Source: Magnetospirillum sp. (GTDB lineage: Bacteria; Pseudomonadota; Alphaproteobacteria; Rhodospirillales; Magnetospirillaceae). From it: a stretch of DNA of 45,879 nucleotides. A model generated the notes under the pieces. The model was not told where the DNA came from and ran no database searches. It saw only the letters and a program-made list of their open reading frames with translations. Shown one piece after another: positions 10,330 through 20,413 of the stretch (its first letter is position 1; each line of letters starts with the position of its first letter). Position numbers and translations under genes: made by a program. Where the stretch lies: NCBI GenBank assembly GCA_016212565.1, contig JACRFY010000219.1, positions 1 to 45,879 on the forward strand, in the 5' to 3' direction.

Positions 10330-10851
10330 TTACATGCTGGGCACGGTCACCGCACGACGATTCTGCGACCACGCGCCTTCGCTGCTTCCCTCGGCCGTCG
10401 GGCGCTCCTTGCCATAGCTGATGGTCTTCATGCGCGAACCGCCAACGCCCGAGGCGAGCAGGAATTCCTTGACGGTCTGGGCGCGGCGATCACCCAGGGC
10501 CAGGTTGTACTCACGGGTGCCGCGCTCGTCGGCATGGCCTTCGATGGCGATGCGATACTGCGGGTATCTGGTGAGCCATTGCGCCTGGCGGGCCAGGATC
10601 TCACGGCCTGCGGCACTCAGCTGGGTGCTGGCGGTGGCGAACAGGACGCGGTCGCCGACCTGGGATTGGAACTCGGCCACGGATCCGGGGGCCGGCATGC
10701 CGGCGCGTCCGATGCCGCCGCCCTGGCCGGCGGCGCCGGGGCCGGTCTGGCCGCTGCCGGTCACGGCGGCCGTGGAGGTGGGCTCGCTTGAACAAGCGGC
10801 CAAGGACAAGGCGGCAATAAGGCCGGCCGCGGCGGCGGAAAGATGACGCAT
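10330..10851 (-). CDS. pal: OmpA-family peptidoglycan-associated lipoprotein (Pal-like)
   Basis: Lipobox LSLAAC, then GHADERGTREYNLALGDRRAQTVKEFL. Start at 10851 (MRHLSAAAAG). Confidence 0.85.
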   Translation of the reverse strand: MRHLSAAAAGLIAALSLAACSSEPTSTAAVTGSGQTGPGAAGQGGGIGRAGMPAPGSVAEFQSQVGDRVLFATASTQLSAAGREILARQAQWLTRYPQYRIAIEGHADERGTREYNLALGDRRAQTVKEFLLASGVGGSRMKTISYGKERPTAEGSSEGAWSQNRRAVTVPSM

Positions 10852-10895
10852 CTGGTGGTCCCCTACTGGCAGAGTGAATTTCAATTGTGAAACGA

Positions 10896-10929
10896 CGGCA
10901 GGCGGTCTTCAAGAGAAGACCGCCTGCCG
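10896..10929 (-). terminator. Hairpin terminator downstream of the superoxide dismutase gene
   Basis: Perfect 14-bp stem CGGCAGGCGGTCTT/AAGACCGCCTGCCG with a 6-nt loop, then a short T-rich run on the minus strand. Confidence 0.65.
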
Positions 10930-10948
10930 CACGCGATTTGGTTACGTT

Positions 10949-11545
10949 TCAGCCCAGGTTTTGGGCGACGAAGTCCCAGTTGACCAGATGGTCGAGGAAC
11001 GCTTGGACGAAATCGGGGCGCCGGTTCTGATAGTCGAGGTAATAGGCATGCTCCCACACATCGACGGTCAACAGCGCCTTCTGGCCGTGGGCCATCGGCA
11101 GGTCGGCATTGGCGGTCTTGATGACCTTCAGCTTGCCGCCGTCCAGCACCAGCCACGCCCAGCCGGATCCGAACTGGGTGACGGCGGCCTGCTTGAACTC
11201 CTCGGCGAACTTTTCGTAAGAACCGAAGTCGGAGGCGATGCGCTCGGCGACCTTGCCCGAGGGCTTGCCCCCGCCGCCGGACGTCATGCAATTCCAGAAG
11301 AAAGTGTGGTTCCACACCTGCGCGGCATTGTTGAAGATCGGTTGCTTGGCCGGCAGGTCGGCGGCGGCGAGCTTGATCACCTCCTCCAGCGATTTGCCGG
11401 CCAGGTCGGTGTCCTTGGTCAGGTTGTTGAGGTTGACCACATAGGTGTTGTGGTGCTTGCCGTGATGGAACTCCAACGTGCGCGCCGAAACATGCGGCTC
11501 GAGGGCACTCTTGTCATAGGGGAGCGGGGGAAGCTCGAACGCCAT
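10949..11545 (-). CDS. sodB: Superoxide dismutase (Fe/Mn family)
   Basis: [58 protein letters not shown] and [15 protein letters not shown]. Confidence 0.95.
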   Translation of the reverse strand: MAFELPPLPYDKSALEPHVSARTLEFHHGKHHNTYVVNLNNLTKDTDLAGKSLEEVIKLAAADLPAKQPIFNNAAQVWNHTFFWNCMTSGGGGKPSGKVAERIASDFGSYEKFAEEFKQAAVTQFGSGWAWLVLDGGKLKVIKTANADLPMAHGQKALLTVDVWEHAYYLDYQNRRPDFVQAFLDHLVNWDFVAQNLG

Positions 11546-11630
11546 GATGAACCTCGTGGTCGAAGGTGGGGTTTGGAAATAATCTAAACTCAAAGGCAAG
11601 ATAGGCAAGCTCGCCGGGCTTGTGAAGAGG

Positions 11631-12797
11631 CTATCGCAGAACCAATCGCGCCGCCGCGAGCCCCGAGGCGATCGCCGCCTCGATTGTACAGGGTAACGGC
11701 CCCTCCAGCCAATCGCCCGCACGCCATAGGTGCGGCGCGGCGATGCGGGGCCCCGGGCGGCGGCAAACCACCTGCGGCGTATGGGCCAGGGTGGCCCGTC
11801 GCTCCTTGATGACCCGCCACGGTGGGACCCGGCCGGGATCCAGTCCAAGGGCTCGCGAGACATCCCGCCACAACTGGGCGGCGATGCGGCTTGCGGGTAT
11901 GTCGGCCAGCCGATCTGCGGCGGAGACGGTTGCCGAGACGACGTTTCCGCGAATCGACAGCCACTGGGCCGTTGCGCCGACGAGGGCCAGCAGGGGGGCC
12001 CCTTCTACGGGAAAGGGAAGAACATAGTGGGCATTGACGATGGCTCGGGTGGCTGGCGGCGTGGCGCCGGGTAGCGCCCAGGGGGGCAAGGCGATCACGG
12101 CGCGGTCGTCAATTCCGAGGCGCAACGGACCGTCGGCGAAGAGCAGGATGTCGCCATCGGCGGCCAACAGGCGATGGTGGAAGCGAACCTCGGTGCCATG
12201 GGCGGCAAGGGTTGCCAATGCCGGGGCGATCAGCGCCGCCGACAGGCCGAGGGGAAACAGCCACGGCCGCACCCCCTCGCTGCCACCAAGGAGGATGCGG
12301 CGAAGCGTCGCGGCGAGCAGTCGCGCCGAGGCCTCCTCGGGGGCGGAATTGAGAATCGCCGTGCACAGTGGTGCCCACAGGCGATGGTATGAGCGAAGCG
12401 GTCCCAGCCGGACAGCAACCGTCTCTTCTGCGGCGGTCCATGGCAGCCCGAGCGCCGCCATCAGGTCCAACGGCCGTCGGGCCAGGGTCTTTGCCCCCAC
12501 GCTCCACCGCTCGCCGGTGCCGAGATCGAGGAAGGGATATTCCGGCGGGCCCGGCTGCATGGCTTCGATCCCGCCGATGGCACGGGCATAGGCGAGAGCG
12601 GCGTGGTTGCAGCCAAGCAACAGATGGGTGCCGTTGTCGAGCACCGCTCCGGTTGCCTGATCGAGGAACGAACGGCAACGCCCCCCGGCGACGGCGGCGG
12701 CCTCGTGAACAACCACCCGAGCTCCTCCCCGAGCAGCCGCCACGGCGCAGGCCAGACCGGCGAGGCCGGCGCCGACGACGTGAAGCGTGCCGTTCAT
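11631..12797 (-). CDS. hpnE: Hydroxysqualene dehydroxylase
   Basis: FAD-binding [40 protein letters not shown] and [18 protein letters not shown] overlap with hpnD; third gene in hpnCDE order. Confidence 0.9.
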   Translation of the reverse strand: MNGTLHVVGAGLAGLACAVAAARGGARVVVHEAAAVAGGRCRSFLDQATGAVLDNGTHLLLGCNHAALAYARAIGGIEAMQPGPPEYPFLDLGTGERWSVGAKTLARRPLDLMAALGLPWTAAEETVAVRLGPLRSYHRLWAPLCTAILNSAPEEASARLLAATLRRILLGGSEGVRPWLFPLGLSAALIAPALATLAAHGTEVRFHHRLLAADGDILLFADGPLRLGIDDRAVIALPPWALPGATPPATRAIVNAHYVLPFPVEGAPLLALVGATAQWLSIRGNVVSATVSAADRLADIPASRIAAQLWRDVSRALGLDPGRVPPWRVIKERRATLAHTPQVVCRRPGPRIAAPHLWRAGDWLEGPLPCTIEAAIASGLAAARLVLR

Positions 12798-13615
12798 CCG
12801 CTGGCGACGGCTGTGAGGGCAAACCACGCCTTCGCCAGCCGGCCTGGTCGCGGCGCCGGCCAAGATCGCCAGCCATGAGCCCGCAGGCAATGCAGTTGCC
12901 GGCGATAGGTCGCGCCCATCGCCAGCGCCGGCCAGAGACCGTGTCGGCCGATGCGCGGCAATTCGGCGGCCGCGGCGGCGAAGCGCGCCTCGGCACCGGT
13001 GGCGAAGGCTTCGCACGCCAGCGGCAGGGCCGGGTCGGCCAACACCGCCGCCGGTATTCGGGTCCGGATTCCCACCTCGCTCAGTAACTCGGCCGGCAGG
13101 TAGAGGCGTCCCTCTGCGGCGTCTTCGGCGATATCGCGCAGGATGTTGGTCATTTGCAGCGCCTCGCCCAGGGCCAGGGCGAAGGCGCCAGCGTCCGGGC
13201 GTTCGAAAACATGGACCGCCAGCAGGCCTACGGCGCCGGCAACGCGACGGCAATAGAGATGCAGTGTTGCCAGCGGCGGTGCGATCAGCGGCCCATCGAC
13301 GTCCATCGCCATGCCGTCGACGATGGCCTCCAACTCCGCTTGCGGCAGGTGGAAGCGGGTGAAGGCGGGGGCGAGAGCGGCGACGTCGGGCTCTATCGGC
13401 CGTTGACCGGATGCCAGGGCGCCGATGGCGGTGCGGAAGCCGGCGAGACGCGCGCGCTTTTCCGCTGCGGGCGCGTCGCCATCGGCAATGTCGTCGAGGG
13501 TTCGGCAGCAGGCATACAGGGCGAACATGGCCATGCGCCGTTCGCGCGGCAGCAGGCGCATGGCCCAATAGAATGATGTTCCGGATCGGCGTACGCGCTG
13601 ATCGAGCGCGTTCAT
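12794..13615 (-). CDS. hpnD: Presqualene diphosphate synthase
   Basis: SGTSFYWAMRLLPRERRMAMFALYACCRTLDDIADGD and MTNILRDIAEDAAEGRLYLP, typical of squalene/phytoene synthases. Confidence 0.9.
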   Translation of the reverse strand: MNALDQRVRRSGTSFYWAMRLLPRERRMAMFALYACCRTLDDIADGDAPAAEKRARLAGFRTAIGALASGQRPIEPDVAALAPAFTRFHLPQAELEAIVDGMAMDVDGPLIAPPLATLHLYCRRVAGAVGLLAVHVFERPDAGAFALALGEALQMTNILRDIAEDAAEGRLYLPAELLSEVGIRTRIPAAVLADPALPLACEAFATGAEARFAAAAAELPRIGRHGLWPALAMGATYRRQLHCLRAHGWRSWPAPRPGRLAKAWFALTAVASG

Positions 13616-14463
13616 CCCGGCACCAGGGTCCGGACGATGCCGACGGCGAATGCCAGCAGATTGCCTGCCGGGCTCAACGTCACCGCTCCGGCGAGGGGAT
13701 CGCCGCGGCGCAACGCCTGCGCCAGACGCTCGGCAATCGCCACCGTCACTGAAGCCTCCAGCCGCAGGCGGCGATTGCGAATCAGCTTCGGCAGTGGCCG
13801 GGCGAGATCGAGCAGTCCATCGACGTTATCGAGCAGGCGGTCGAAGACACGCCGCAAGGCCGGGGATGTTTGCGGTTCGGCGAAGACGGCGTGGTTCAAC
13901 CCCTCGGCCAGCAACCAATTGCGAGGGATGTAGACCCGCCCGAGGGTGCGGAAGTCGGTGCCGCAATCCTGCAAGTGATTGAGCAACTGATGGGCGGCGC
14001 ACAAGGCATCGCCGGCGGGAAAGGAGGTCGGATCTTCGCCGTGCAGGTCAAGCAGGAAGCGGCCCACCGGTGCCGCCGAGTAGCGGCAGTAGGCGGCGAG
14101 ATCGGCCCAGTCGTGGCAATGATCGCTGACGGCGTCGCGACGGAACGCATGCAGCAACTGCAATGCGTGGCCCAACAACAGAGGATTGCCGTTGACCTCG
14201 GCGTAGAGGGTCGCCGCCGTCTCCGCTGCCGGACCGGCTGGCCGGCCTTCCAGGGCTACGGCCAAGGCGTCGAGGCGGTTCAACTTTTCTTCGCCGGAAA
14301 GGCGCGGGCTGTCGGCGACGTCGTCGGCGGTGCGGGCAAAGCGGTAGAAGGCCATCACGGCGCGGCGCGTCGCAGGCGGAAGCAGTAGCGAGGCCACCGG
14401 AAAGCTCTCATCCGCGGCGGTTTTGCCGGACGGTGGGAGGGCAGCGGCAGCGGCGTCGGCCAT
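13612..14463 (-). CDS. hpnC: Hydroxysqualene synthase
   Basis: DESFPVASLLLPPATRRAVMAFYRFARTADDVADSP and HQLLNHLQDCGTDFRTLGRVYIPRNWL. ATGA overlap with hpnD. Confidence 0.9.
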   Translation of the reverse strand: MADAAAAALPPSGKTAADESFPVASLLLPPATRRAVMAFYRFARTADDVADSPRLSGEEKLNRLDALAVALEGRPAGPAAETAATLYAEVNGNPLLLGHALQLLHAFRRDAVSDHCHDWADLAAYCRYSAAPVGRFLLDLHGEDPTSFPAGDALCAAHQLLNHLQDCGTDFRTLGRVYIPRNWLLAEGLNHAVFAEPQTSPALRRVFDRLLDNVDGLLDLARPLPKLIRNRRLRLEASVTVAIAERLAQALRRGDPLAGAVTLSPAGNLLAFAVGIVRTLVPG

Positions 14464-14549
14464 GCGCGGGCTCGTCTTCGTAAATCCATGAGAATTGCCC
14501 TATATATGCCACGGCCATCCACGCTCCTGCCAGGACCAAGTCGTTCTCC

Positions 14550-15341
14550 ATGCCTTCAATCGAGTCCCTGTCCCACGCGGCGGATGCCGTCCGGCATCGC
14601 GACCGCGACCGCTACGCCACCGCGGTATTCGCGCCTGCCGTAGAGCGGGAACGGCTGCTTGCGCTTTACGCCTTCAATGCCGAGATCGCCGCCATTGCCG
14701 AATCGGTTCGCGAGCCGGTCGCCGGCCTGATCCGCATGCAGTGGTGGGCCGATGCCTTGGCTGGTATTCGCGATCCCGAGGAGATCACCGGGCATCCCAT
14801 CGCATCGCGGTTGCTGCCGGTCCTGGCCGAGCGGGGCATCGGCGCCGATACGCTTGAGCCGCTGTTGGAGGCCCGGCGGGCCGATCTCGACCCTCAGGGC
14901 TTCGCCGATGTGGTATCGCTCGAAGCATATGCCGATGCCACTTCGGGGCTGTTGAGCGCGGTGGCCGCGCGCCTTCTGGATCCGGGGGCAGAGGCGGAGA
15001 TCCCTGCGCGAATGGTGGGCACGGCCTTTGCTTTGGTGGGATTGATGCGGGCCGTGCCGCATCGTCGAGCCATGGGCCGTCCGGTGTTCGTCCTCGAAGC
15101 GGACCGCCGCTCGACAGCGATGGTGCGCCAAGTTTGCGAGCGGGCCGCGATGCTCCTGGCAGGGGCACGCCTGCACCGGGTTTCGCGCGCCGCCCTGCCG
15201 GCGCTTCTGCCCGCGGTCATTGCCTCGGCCCACTTGAGGACCTTGGCGCGGGCAGGGTGGGATCCGTTCGACCCGCGTGTGACGCGCCCGCGGCCGATGC
15301 CGGTGCAATTGGCGTTGCACGCCCTGTTCGGACGGTTTTGA
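14550..15341 (+). CDS. Squalene/phytoene synthase family protein, NDUFAF6-like
   Basis: DRYATAVFAPAVERERLLALYAFNAEIAAIAESVREPVAGLIRMQWWADAL, typical of the NDUFAF6-like branch; the DDxxD-like metal motifs are degraded. Confidence 0.75.
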   Translation: MPSIESLSHAADAVRHRDRDRYATAVFAPAVERERLLALYAFNAEIAAIAESVREPVAGLIRMQWWADALAGIRDPEEITGHPIASRLLPVLAERGIGADTLEPLLEARRADLDPQGFADVVSLEAYADATSGLLSAVAARLLDPGAEAEIPARMVGTAFALVGLMRAVPHRRAMGRPVFVLEADRRSTAMVRQVCERAAMLLAGARLHRVSRAALPALLPAVIASAHLRTLARAGWDPFDPRVTRPRPMPVQLALHALFGRF

Positions 15342-15346
15342 CCGGC

Positions 15347-15874
15347 TCAGAAGCGGTAGCCCCAGCGCAGTCCCAGGCCGTCGAGCCCCTCGTTCTTGTC
15401 GGCGAGGTTGGCGTTGCTGATGTGGTCGAGAATGAGCGAGAGCGAGTTTCGTTCGTCGATCTGCCAGCCGATGCTCAGGGATTCGCGGAACAACGCCCGT
15501 GCCCCCAATTCCTTGCGATCGAGCTCCCTCGTCGTCACGTCGCCGTTGTGGACGGCGCCACCCAGGCTGAATTCGATGAACACCGGCGACACCGGCGGAC
15601 TCCATTGCCAGGTGAGCCCGGCATAAATCTGGCTGGTGTCGCCCGCCGAGTTGACGGTGGCGCCGAGATGCGGACGCGGGGACCAGATCGGCTCCAGCAG
15701 GGTTGGCGACGGGAACAGCACTTCGACATTGCCGTCGACACCCGCCTCCTCGCGGTTGCCGAAGATGCCGGCATCATGGCGCAGGACGCCCAAGCGCAAC
15801 TCGGCACTGTCGGCGAGGGCCGGGCTGGCAGCGACGAGGAGGACGGCGGTTCCGAGGGAGAAGCGGGAGCGCAT
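15347..15874 (-). CDS. Lipid A 3-O-deacylase / acyloxyacyl hydrolase (PagL-like outer-membrane enzyme)
   Basis: Signal peptide plus beta-rich body; C-terminal LSLILDHISNANLADKNEGLDGLGLRWGYRF contains the HxSN catalytic signature and a terminal aromatic residue. Confidence 0.8.
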   Translation of the reverse strand: MRSRFSLGTAVLLVAASPALADSAELRLGVLRHDAGIFGNREEAGVDGNVEVLFPSPTLLEPIWSPRPHLGATVNSAGDTSQIYAGLTWQWSPPVSPVFIEFSLGGAVHNGDVTTRELDRKELGARALFRESLSIGWQIDERNSLSLILDHISNANLADKNEGLDGLGLRWGYRF

Positions 15875-16042
15875 GGGCCGAGCCGGTCTGGTGACGGGGA
15901 GACTGCACGATAATCCAGCCTGCACCGCTGCCGTCGGGCACTTTCGTCCTGCCGGCCGAGAGGGGCAGTGGCTTACGGCGGCTTGCAAATCGCCGCCCGT
16001 GGCGCATCATACCGTCATGCCATCGTATGGAGCCGCGATCTC

Positions 16043-16555
16043 ATGAGCACCGTTCTCATCTCCCTGTTTTGCCCCGACCGCACCGGCTTGGTGGCGGCGA
16101 TTACCGGTCGGCTGTTCGAGATTGGCGCCAATCTCGGCGATACCAGCTTTTCCATGCTCGGCAGCGGGGCCGAATTCACCTCGGTGTGCGTTATGCCCGA
16201 TGACATCGCACCGGCGCAGGTGGAGGCCGATCTGGCGTCGCTTCCGGTGCTCGAAGGGGCGCGGGTGAGCGTGCAGCCGTTCGATCTCGATGCCACCCAT
16301 GGGCCGGCGGGGCGGATCACGCATCGGGTGGTGGTCAGCGGCGGCGACCGCCCCGGGCTGGTTGCGCGGCTGTCGGAAGTGTTCGGCGAGTTCAAGGCCA
16401 ACATCGTGCGCATGGATTGCCAGCGCCTGCCCGAACAGGGGCTTTATGTCACCCGCTTCTCGGTATCGATTTCCGAGCGTGCCGCCTCTTGCCTGGCGAC
16501 GGTGGCCAATACCGCGGGGGAACTGAATCTGTCTTGCCACATCGAAGAGGCGTAG
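16043..16555 (+). CDS. Tandem ACT-domain protein (GcvR-like regulator)
   Basis: Two ACT modules: VLISLFCPDRTGLVAAITGRLFEIGANL and HRVVVSGGDRPGLVARLSEVFGEFKANIVRMDCQRL. Confidence 0.8.
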   Translation: MSTVLISLFCPDRTGLVAAITGRLFEIGANLGDTSFSMLGSGAEFTSVCVMPDDIAPAQVEADLASLPVLEGARVSVQPFDLDATHGPAGRITHRVVVSGGDRPGLVARLSEVFGEFKANIVRMDCQRLPEQGLYVTRFSVSISERAASCLATVANTAGELNLSCHIEEA

Positions 16556-16558
16556 GCG

Positions 16559-17224
16559 CTACTTGACTTCGGCAAGCCCCTCGCCGATGGCCATCTGGCG
16601 TACGAACGACCATGTTTGGCGCAGTCCGCCTTCACCGCGGCTCCAGGCGATTTCGCCATCGCGGTCGAGATCCTCGCCGGCAATGATGCGGTTGAGGGCG
16701 GCGTCGAGGCGCGCCAGCGGCGCCTCGGCTTCGGCGACGCTGCCTGCCGAGAGAACCTGACGGGCGATGGCGATGGATTCGTCGGTGCGGGTGAGGGCGG
16801 TCTGGGCCGAGACCGTTGCGGGTGTGGCTCGCAGCAGCACTTCATTGTTGCCGGATGCGGCAGATATCAACGCCGTAATCTCGGCCACCGTGGCGGAAAG
16901 AGCGGGGCGGAGCCCGTAGCCGAGGCCCGGTCCCGTGGGCACCAGGGTAGGATCGAGCGCATTGACCGCTGCCACCACCTGGGCCTTCAGTGCCGCCAGG
17001 TCGCTCTGTCCGCGTGCCGCACGAACCGCCTGCTGGGCGATCAGCGCTTCGGTGCGGGCGATGTCGATGACGCCGCGATTTCCGGGAGTGGTGTCCGCAC
17101 GCACCAACAGGTGCCTCAGATGGTCCTGAACGACATGGTCTTGGGCCTGGGTGGCGTGGGAGAGAATCGCGGTCGAGACCAGCAATACGGCGACGCTGAC
17201 GGCGCGGGATGTACTTCGACCCAT
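16559..17224 (-). CDS. Secreted hypothetical protein with one EF-hand-like Asp-rich loop
   Basis: Signal peptide (MGRSTSRAVSVAVLLVSTAILSHATQAQ) and a C-terminal DLDRDGEIAW loop. Confidence 0.55.
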   Translation of the reverse strand: MGRSTSRAVSVAVLLVSTAILSHATQAQDHVVQDHLRHLLVRADTTPGNRGVIDIARTEALIAQQAVRAARGQSDLAALKAQVVAAVNALDPTLVPTGPGLGYGLRPALSATVAEITALISAASGNNEVLLRATPATVSAQTALTRTDESIAIARQVLSAGSVAEAEAPLARLDAALNRIIAGEDLDRDGEIAWSRGEGGLRQTWSFVRQMAIGEGLAEVK

Positions 17225-17282
17225 GGCGGCAGCTCCCGAAGCATCTCGGCACCCGCCAGACGTGGTTTCGCCATTGCCGGTG

Positions 17283-19271
17283 TCAAGCCCGCTTCGCCGT
17301 CCGCGTCGGTGGGATCGGCTCCCGCGACTGACGGTTGCGCCGACGGCGACTGGCCAGCGCGTCGTCCACGGCCGCTCGCAGCGCATCGGGCTGGACCGGC
17401 TTGTGCAGCAGACGGTGTCCCGACAGTCGTGCCTGGCGCAGCCGCTCGGGTGCGGTATCGCCGGTTAGGATGATTGCCGGGATCCGGATCCCGGCGCCGA
17501 GATGCCGCTCGATGCGCTCGATGGCCTGACCGCCGGTGTCGCCGTTGCGCAGACGGTAATCGGCGACAATCAGATCCGGCGTGCGGGTAAGGCGGGCAAT
17601 CACCTCGGTGGCATCCGTACCCGGAATGACCACGTGTCCCCAGGCGTCAAGCATCAGGGCCAAGCCCTCCAGCACATCGCGCTCGTCGTCGATCACCACC
17701 ACCGATGCCCCCCGCGCCGACAACCCGAGCGGAAGCTGATTCGGCCGGCGAAGGGTTTCCGTTGCCCGCGGCACCGCGACGGCAAAGGTCGATCCCCGCC
17801 CTTCGACCGAATGCACGTCGATGCGGTGTCCGAGCAGGCGGGCCAGGCGCTCGACGATTGCCAGCCCGAGCCCCAAGCCTTGCCTTCGGTCGCGATGCGG
17901 ATTGCCGACCTGATGGAACTCGCGGAAAATGTTCTTCAATTCCGTGGCAGGAATACCGATGCCGGTATCCCACACCTCGAAGCGAATCTGGCTTGCGACA
18001 CGGCGGCAACCGAACACGATCCGTCCCTGGTGGGTATAGCGTACGGCGTTGCCGAGAAGATTGCGCAGGATGCGTTCCAGCAGCGCCGGGTCGCTGTGGA
18101 CGGCAATTTGCGAGGGAATGACCGACAGGCGAATGCCTTCGGCCTCTGCAAGCGGCGTGAATTCGCCTGCCAGACGGTTCATCAACGCGCCGACGCAGAA
18201 GTCGGCCTCCTGGGGAACCACCAGGCCAGCCTCCAATTTGGAGACGTCGAGGAGTCCGTTGAGCAGGCTCTCCAGGGCCGCCACCGAATCCTGGATGCGC
18301 GCGACCAGTACCGACTGCCCGGGATCGGTGGTTCGTCCGGCCAGTACGGCGGCGAACATGGCCAGGGCCTGCATCGGCTGGCGCAGGTCGTGGCTGGCAG
18401 CGGCAAGGAAGCGGGTCTTGGCGATGTTGGCTTCCTCTGCGGCATCCATGGCATCGTAGAGCTGGTCTTCGAATGCCTGGCGCGGGGAATGATCATCCAT
18501 GAAGGCAAAGGCGAACTTTACCGCACCGCTGGTTTGCTCGCGCACCACACCGGCACGTTGCAGCAGGGGAAAACGGTGGCCGGACGAGTCGACGGCATCG
18601 ACAATGCCGCTGAATTCCTCCCCGCGCCACAGGGCGGGGAGGATGGTCTCGTCGACGGTCGGCCAGGTCTCGGAGGGAAAGAAGCGATGAAAGTCGCTTT
18701 CGGCCAATTGCTCCGCCGGGATTCCGAAGAGCTGCCCGCAAGCTGGATTGGCATAGACAATCCGTGAATCGGGAGTCAGGATCACCACCGCTTCCTGGGC
18801 GGCATCGACCAGTTTGCGGAACAGCGACAGATTGGCATCGGCGCGTTTACGCTCATCGATGTCCTCGATCATCACCACCGCGAAGCGTTGCGAGCTGTCG
18901 CCGGGGACCACCGAGGCGGTGATGCGTCCCCAGAAATAGCTGCCGTCCTTGCGCCGATAGCGGTTTTCGCGGGTATATGAATCAATTTCCCGGCGGACCA
19001 ACCGCCGGGCCTCTTCCCGGTCGCCATCGCGGTCGTCGGGATGCGTCAGGTCGGCGAAATTGAGATGGATGAATTCCTCGCCCGTAAAACCAAATGAAGC
19101 CGTCAGGGCTCGGTTGATATGGATGATGGTTTGATGGGGCGTCACCAGCGCCATCCCCACCGCCGCGTGCTCGAACAGGGCGCGGAACGGGTTTTCGCTC
19201 GGGCAGTCGTACTCGGACTGGCTCATCGGCCTATCGTCGGTGCAACGAGGTTCGGCAGCGACCAGCGTCAT
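17283..19271 (-). CDS. Hybrid sensor histidine kinase (PAS-PAS-HisKA-HATPase-REC)
   Basis: Two PAS regions, H-box FLAAASHDLRQPMQALAMF, HATPase G boxes (WDTGIGIP, GLGLGLAIVERLARLLGH), C-terminal receiver VVVIDDERDVLEGL...DLIVADYRLR. GGAG lies upstream of the ATG at 19271. Confidence 0.9.
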   Translation of the reverse strand: MTLVAAEPRCTDDRPMSQSEYDCPSENPFRALFEHAAVGMALVTPHQTIIHINRALTASFGFTGEEFIHLNFADLTHPDDRDGDREEARRLVRREIDSYTRENRYRRKDGSYFWGRITASVVPGDSSQRFAVVMIEDIDERKRADANLSLFRKLVDAAQEAVVILTPDSRIVYANPACGQLFGIPAEQLAESDFHRFFPSETWPTVDETILPALWRGEEFSGIVDAVDSSGHRFPLLQRAGVVREQTSGAVKFAFAFMDDHSPRQAFEDQLYDAMDAAEEANIAKTRFLAAASHDLRQPMQALAMFAAVLAGRTTDPGQSVLVARIQDSVAALESLLNGLLDVSKLEAGLVVPQEADFCVGALMNRLAGEFTPLAEAEGIRLSVIPSQIAVHSDPALLERILRNLLGNAVRYTHQGRIVFGCRRVASQIRFEVWDTGIGIPATELKNIFREFHQVGNPHRDRRQGLGLGLAIVERLARLLGHRIDVHSVEGRGSTFAVAVPRATETLRRPNQLPLGLSARGASVVVIDDERDVLEGLALMLDAWGHVVIPGTDATEVIARLTRTPDLIVADYRLRNGDTGGQAIERIERHLGAGIRIPAIILTGDTAPERLRQARLSGHRLLHKPVQPDALRAAVDDALASRRRRNRQSREPIPPTRTAKRA

Positions 19272-19368
19272 TGAATTGCTCCAATACCTGCGGGGAATGC
19301 CGGTATGTAACCGAGCAAATCCTACGGCGTGTGCTCATCATGGCACAATACGTCGAAAGCGTTATGAC

Positions 19369-20337
19369 CTAGGGATTCTCCAGCAAGACTGCCATCAACA
19401 GGGTTACCTGCAAGCGACTGAAATTGTCATCGGAAATCAAATAGAGAATGGTATTACCATCGGCGCGTCGTCTGGCGGCCAATCCTTCGAAGTTGTCGAC
19501 CAGCAATGGCGGGGTCAGGCGCATGATCTCGCGGCCGGTCAGTTGATCGCCATTTTCCGGCGGGACCGTGTCCAAGTGTACCAGCCGGATGGCAACCCCG
19601 GACAGCACACTGAAGCGGCGTTCAAGCAGCATCACGCTCCCATCGGGAAGGCGGGCCAGCGACGTCGGGTGGAAGCCGTCGTGGCGGCGATAGGTCAGTG
19701 TCTGCCAACCGGCAGGACCACCGACCCACGCCGGCGACGTGTGGCGGTCTCCCTCTTCGCCGATTACCAACAGGCGGCCGTCGGCGAGTTGGGTTACAGC
19801 TTCCGCGCCGCCGTTCTTGGGCATGCGGTCGAATCCTGGCGGCAGAGCTATTCGCTCCGGTTGGCCGCCAAGCCCGTTCCGGTAGAGCAGAAGACGGTGA
19901 CGGCGTTCGAAAGACACCACCCAACCGTCCGGCATTGCCACGATTTCTTCGGCGTCGCTGTCGTCTTGGGAGCCGTCGAGGCCGCCAAGGGGAGCATTAT
20001 CCAGATCGCGAGCGGATTGCGGACGTCCCTCCGCGTCGCTGTCGACCGTGAAGCCGAACCAGTGTCCGGCATCGCTGATGGCGGTAAAGCGGTCGCCGTC
20101 CACCGCCAAACCGGAAAGGCCGCCAAATCGGCGATGTCCGGCGGTCAGTTGCAGGATACCCAGTACGCGAACGCCGTCGATGCGCTCACGGTGGGGATCG
20201 TCATCGGCCAGGTGCCGTGGGACGGCATGGATGCCTTCTCCGCCGGCCGGCGAATCGAGACAGCTTCCGAGTGCGAGGGCGAGAGAAAGAGCGCCGAGCA
20301 CACGGACAATTGCAGGCGGGAACGAGAGATCGCTCAT
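19369..20337 (-). CDS. Esterase-like activity of phytase family lipoprotein/exported protein
   Basis: FGGLSGLAVDGDRFTAISDAGHWFGF and DAEEIVAMPDGWVVSFERRHRLLLY, typical of this beta-propeller family; N-terminal LALGSC lipobox-like segment. Confidence 0.75.
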   Translation of the reverse strand: MSDLSFPPAIVRVLGALSLALALGSCLDSPAGGEGIHAVPRHLADDDPHRERIDGVRVLGILQLTAGHRRFGGLSGLAVDGDRFTAISDAGHWFGFTVDSDAEGRPQSARDLDNAPLGGLDGSQDDSDAEEIVAMPDGWVVSFERRHRLLLYRNGLGGQPERIALPPGFDRMPKNGGAEAVTQLADGRLLVIGEEGDRHTSPAWVGGPAGWQTLTYRRHDGFHPTSLARLPDGSVMLLERRFSVLSGVAIRLVHLDTVPPENGDQLTGREIMRLTPPLLVDNFEGLAARRRADGNTILYLISDDNFSRLQVTLLMAVLLENP

Positions 20338-20413
20338 GCGGCAATTCTACCGCCGCCCAAGCGCGGCGGGAAGGAGGCTGGCCGTCGTCCTCCGTTTGGG
20401 GCAAGATGCCGCT

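Noticed and set aside
17502-18767. 421-aa plus-strand ORF
   Set aside because: Antisense to the hybrid histidine kinase, which has complete domain motifs.
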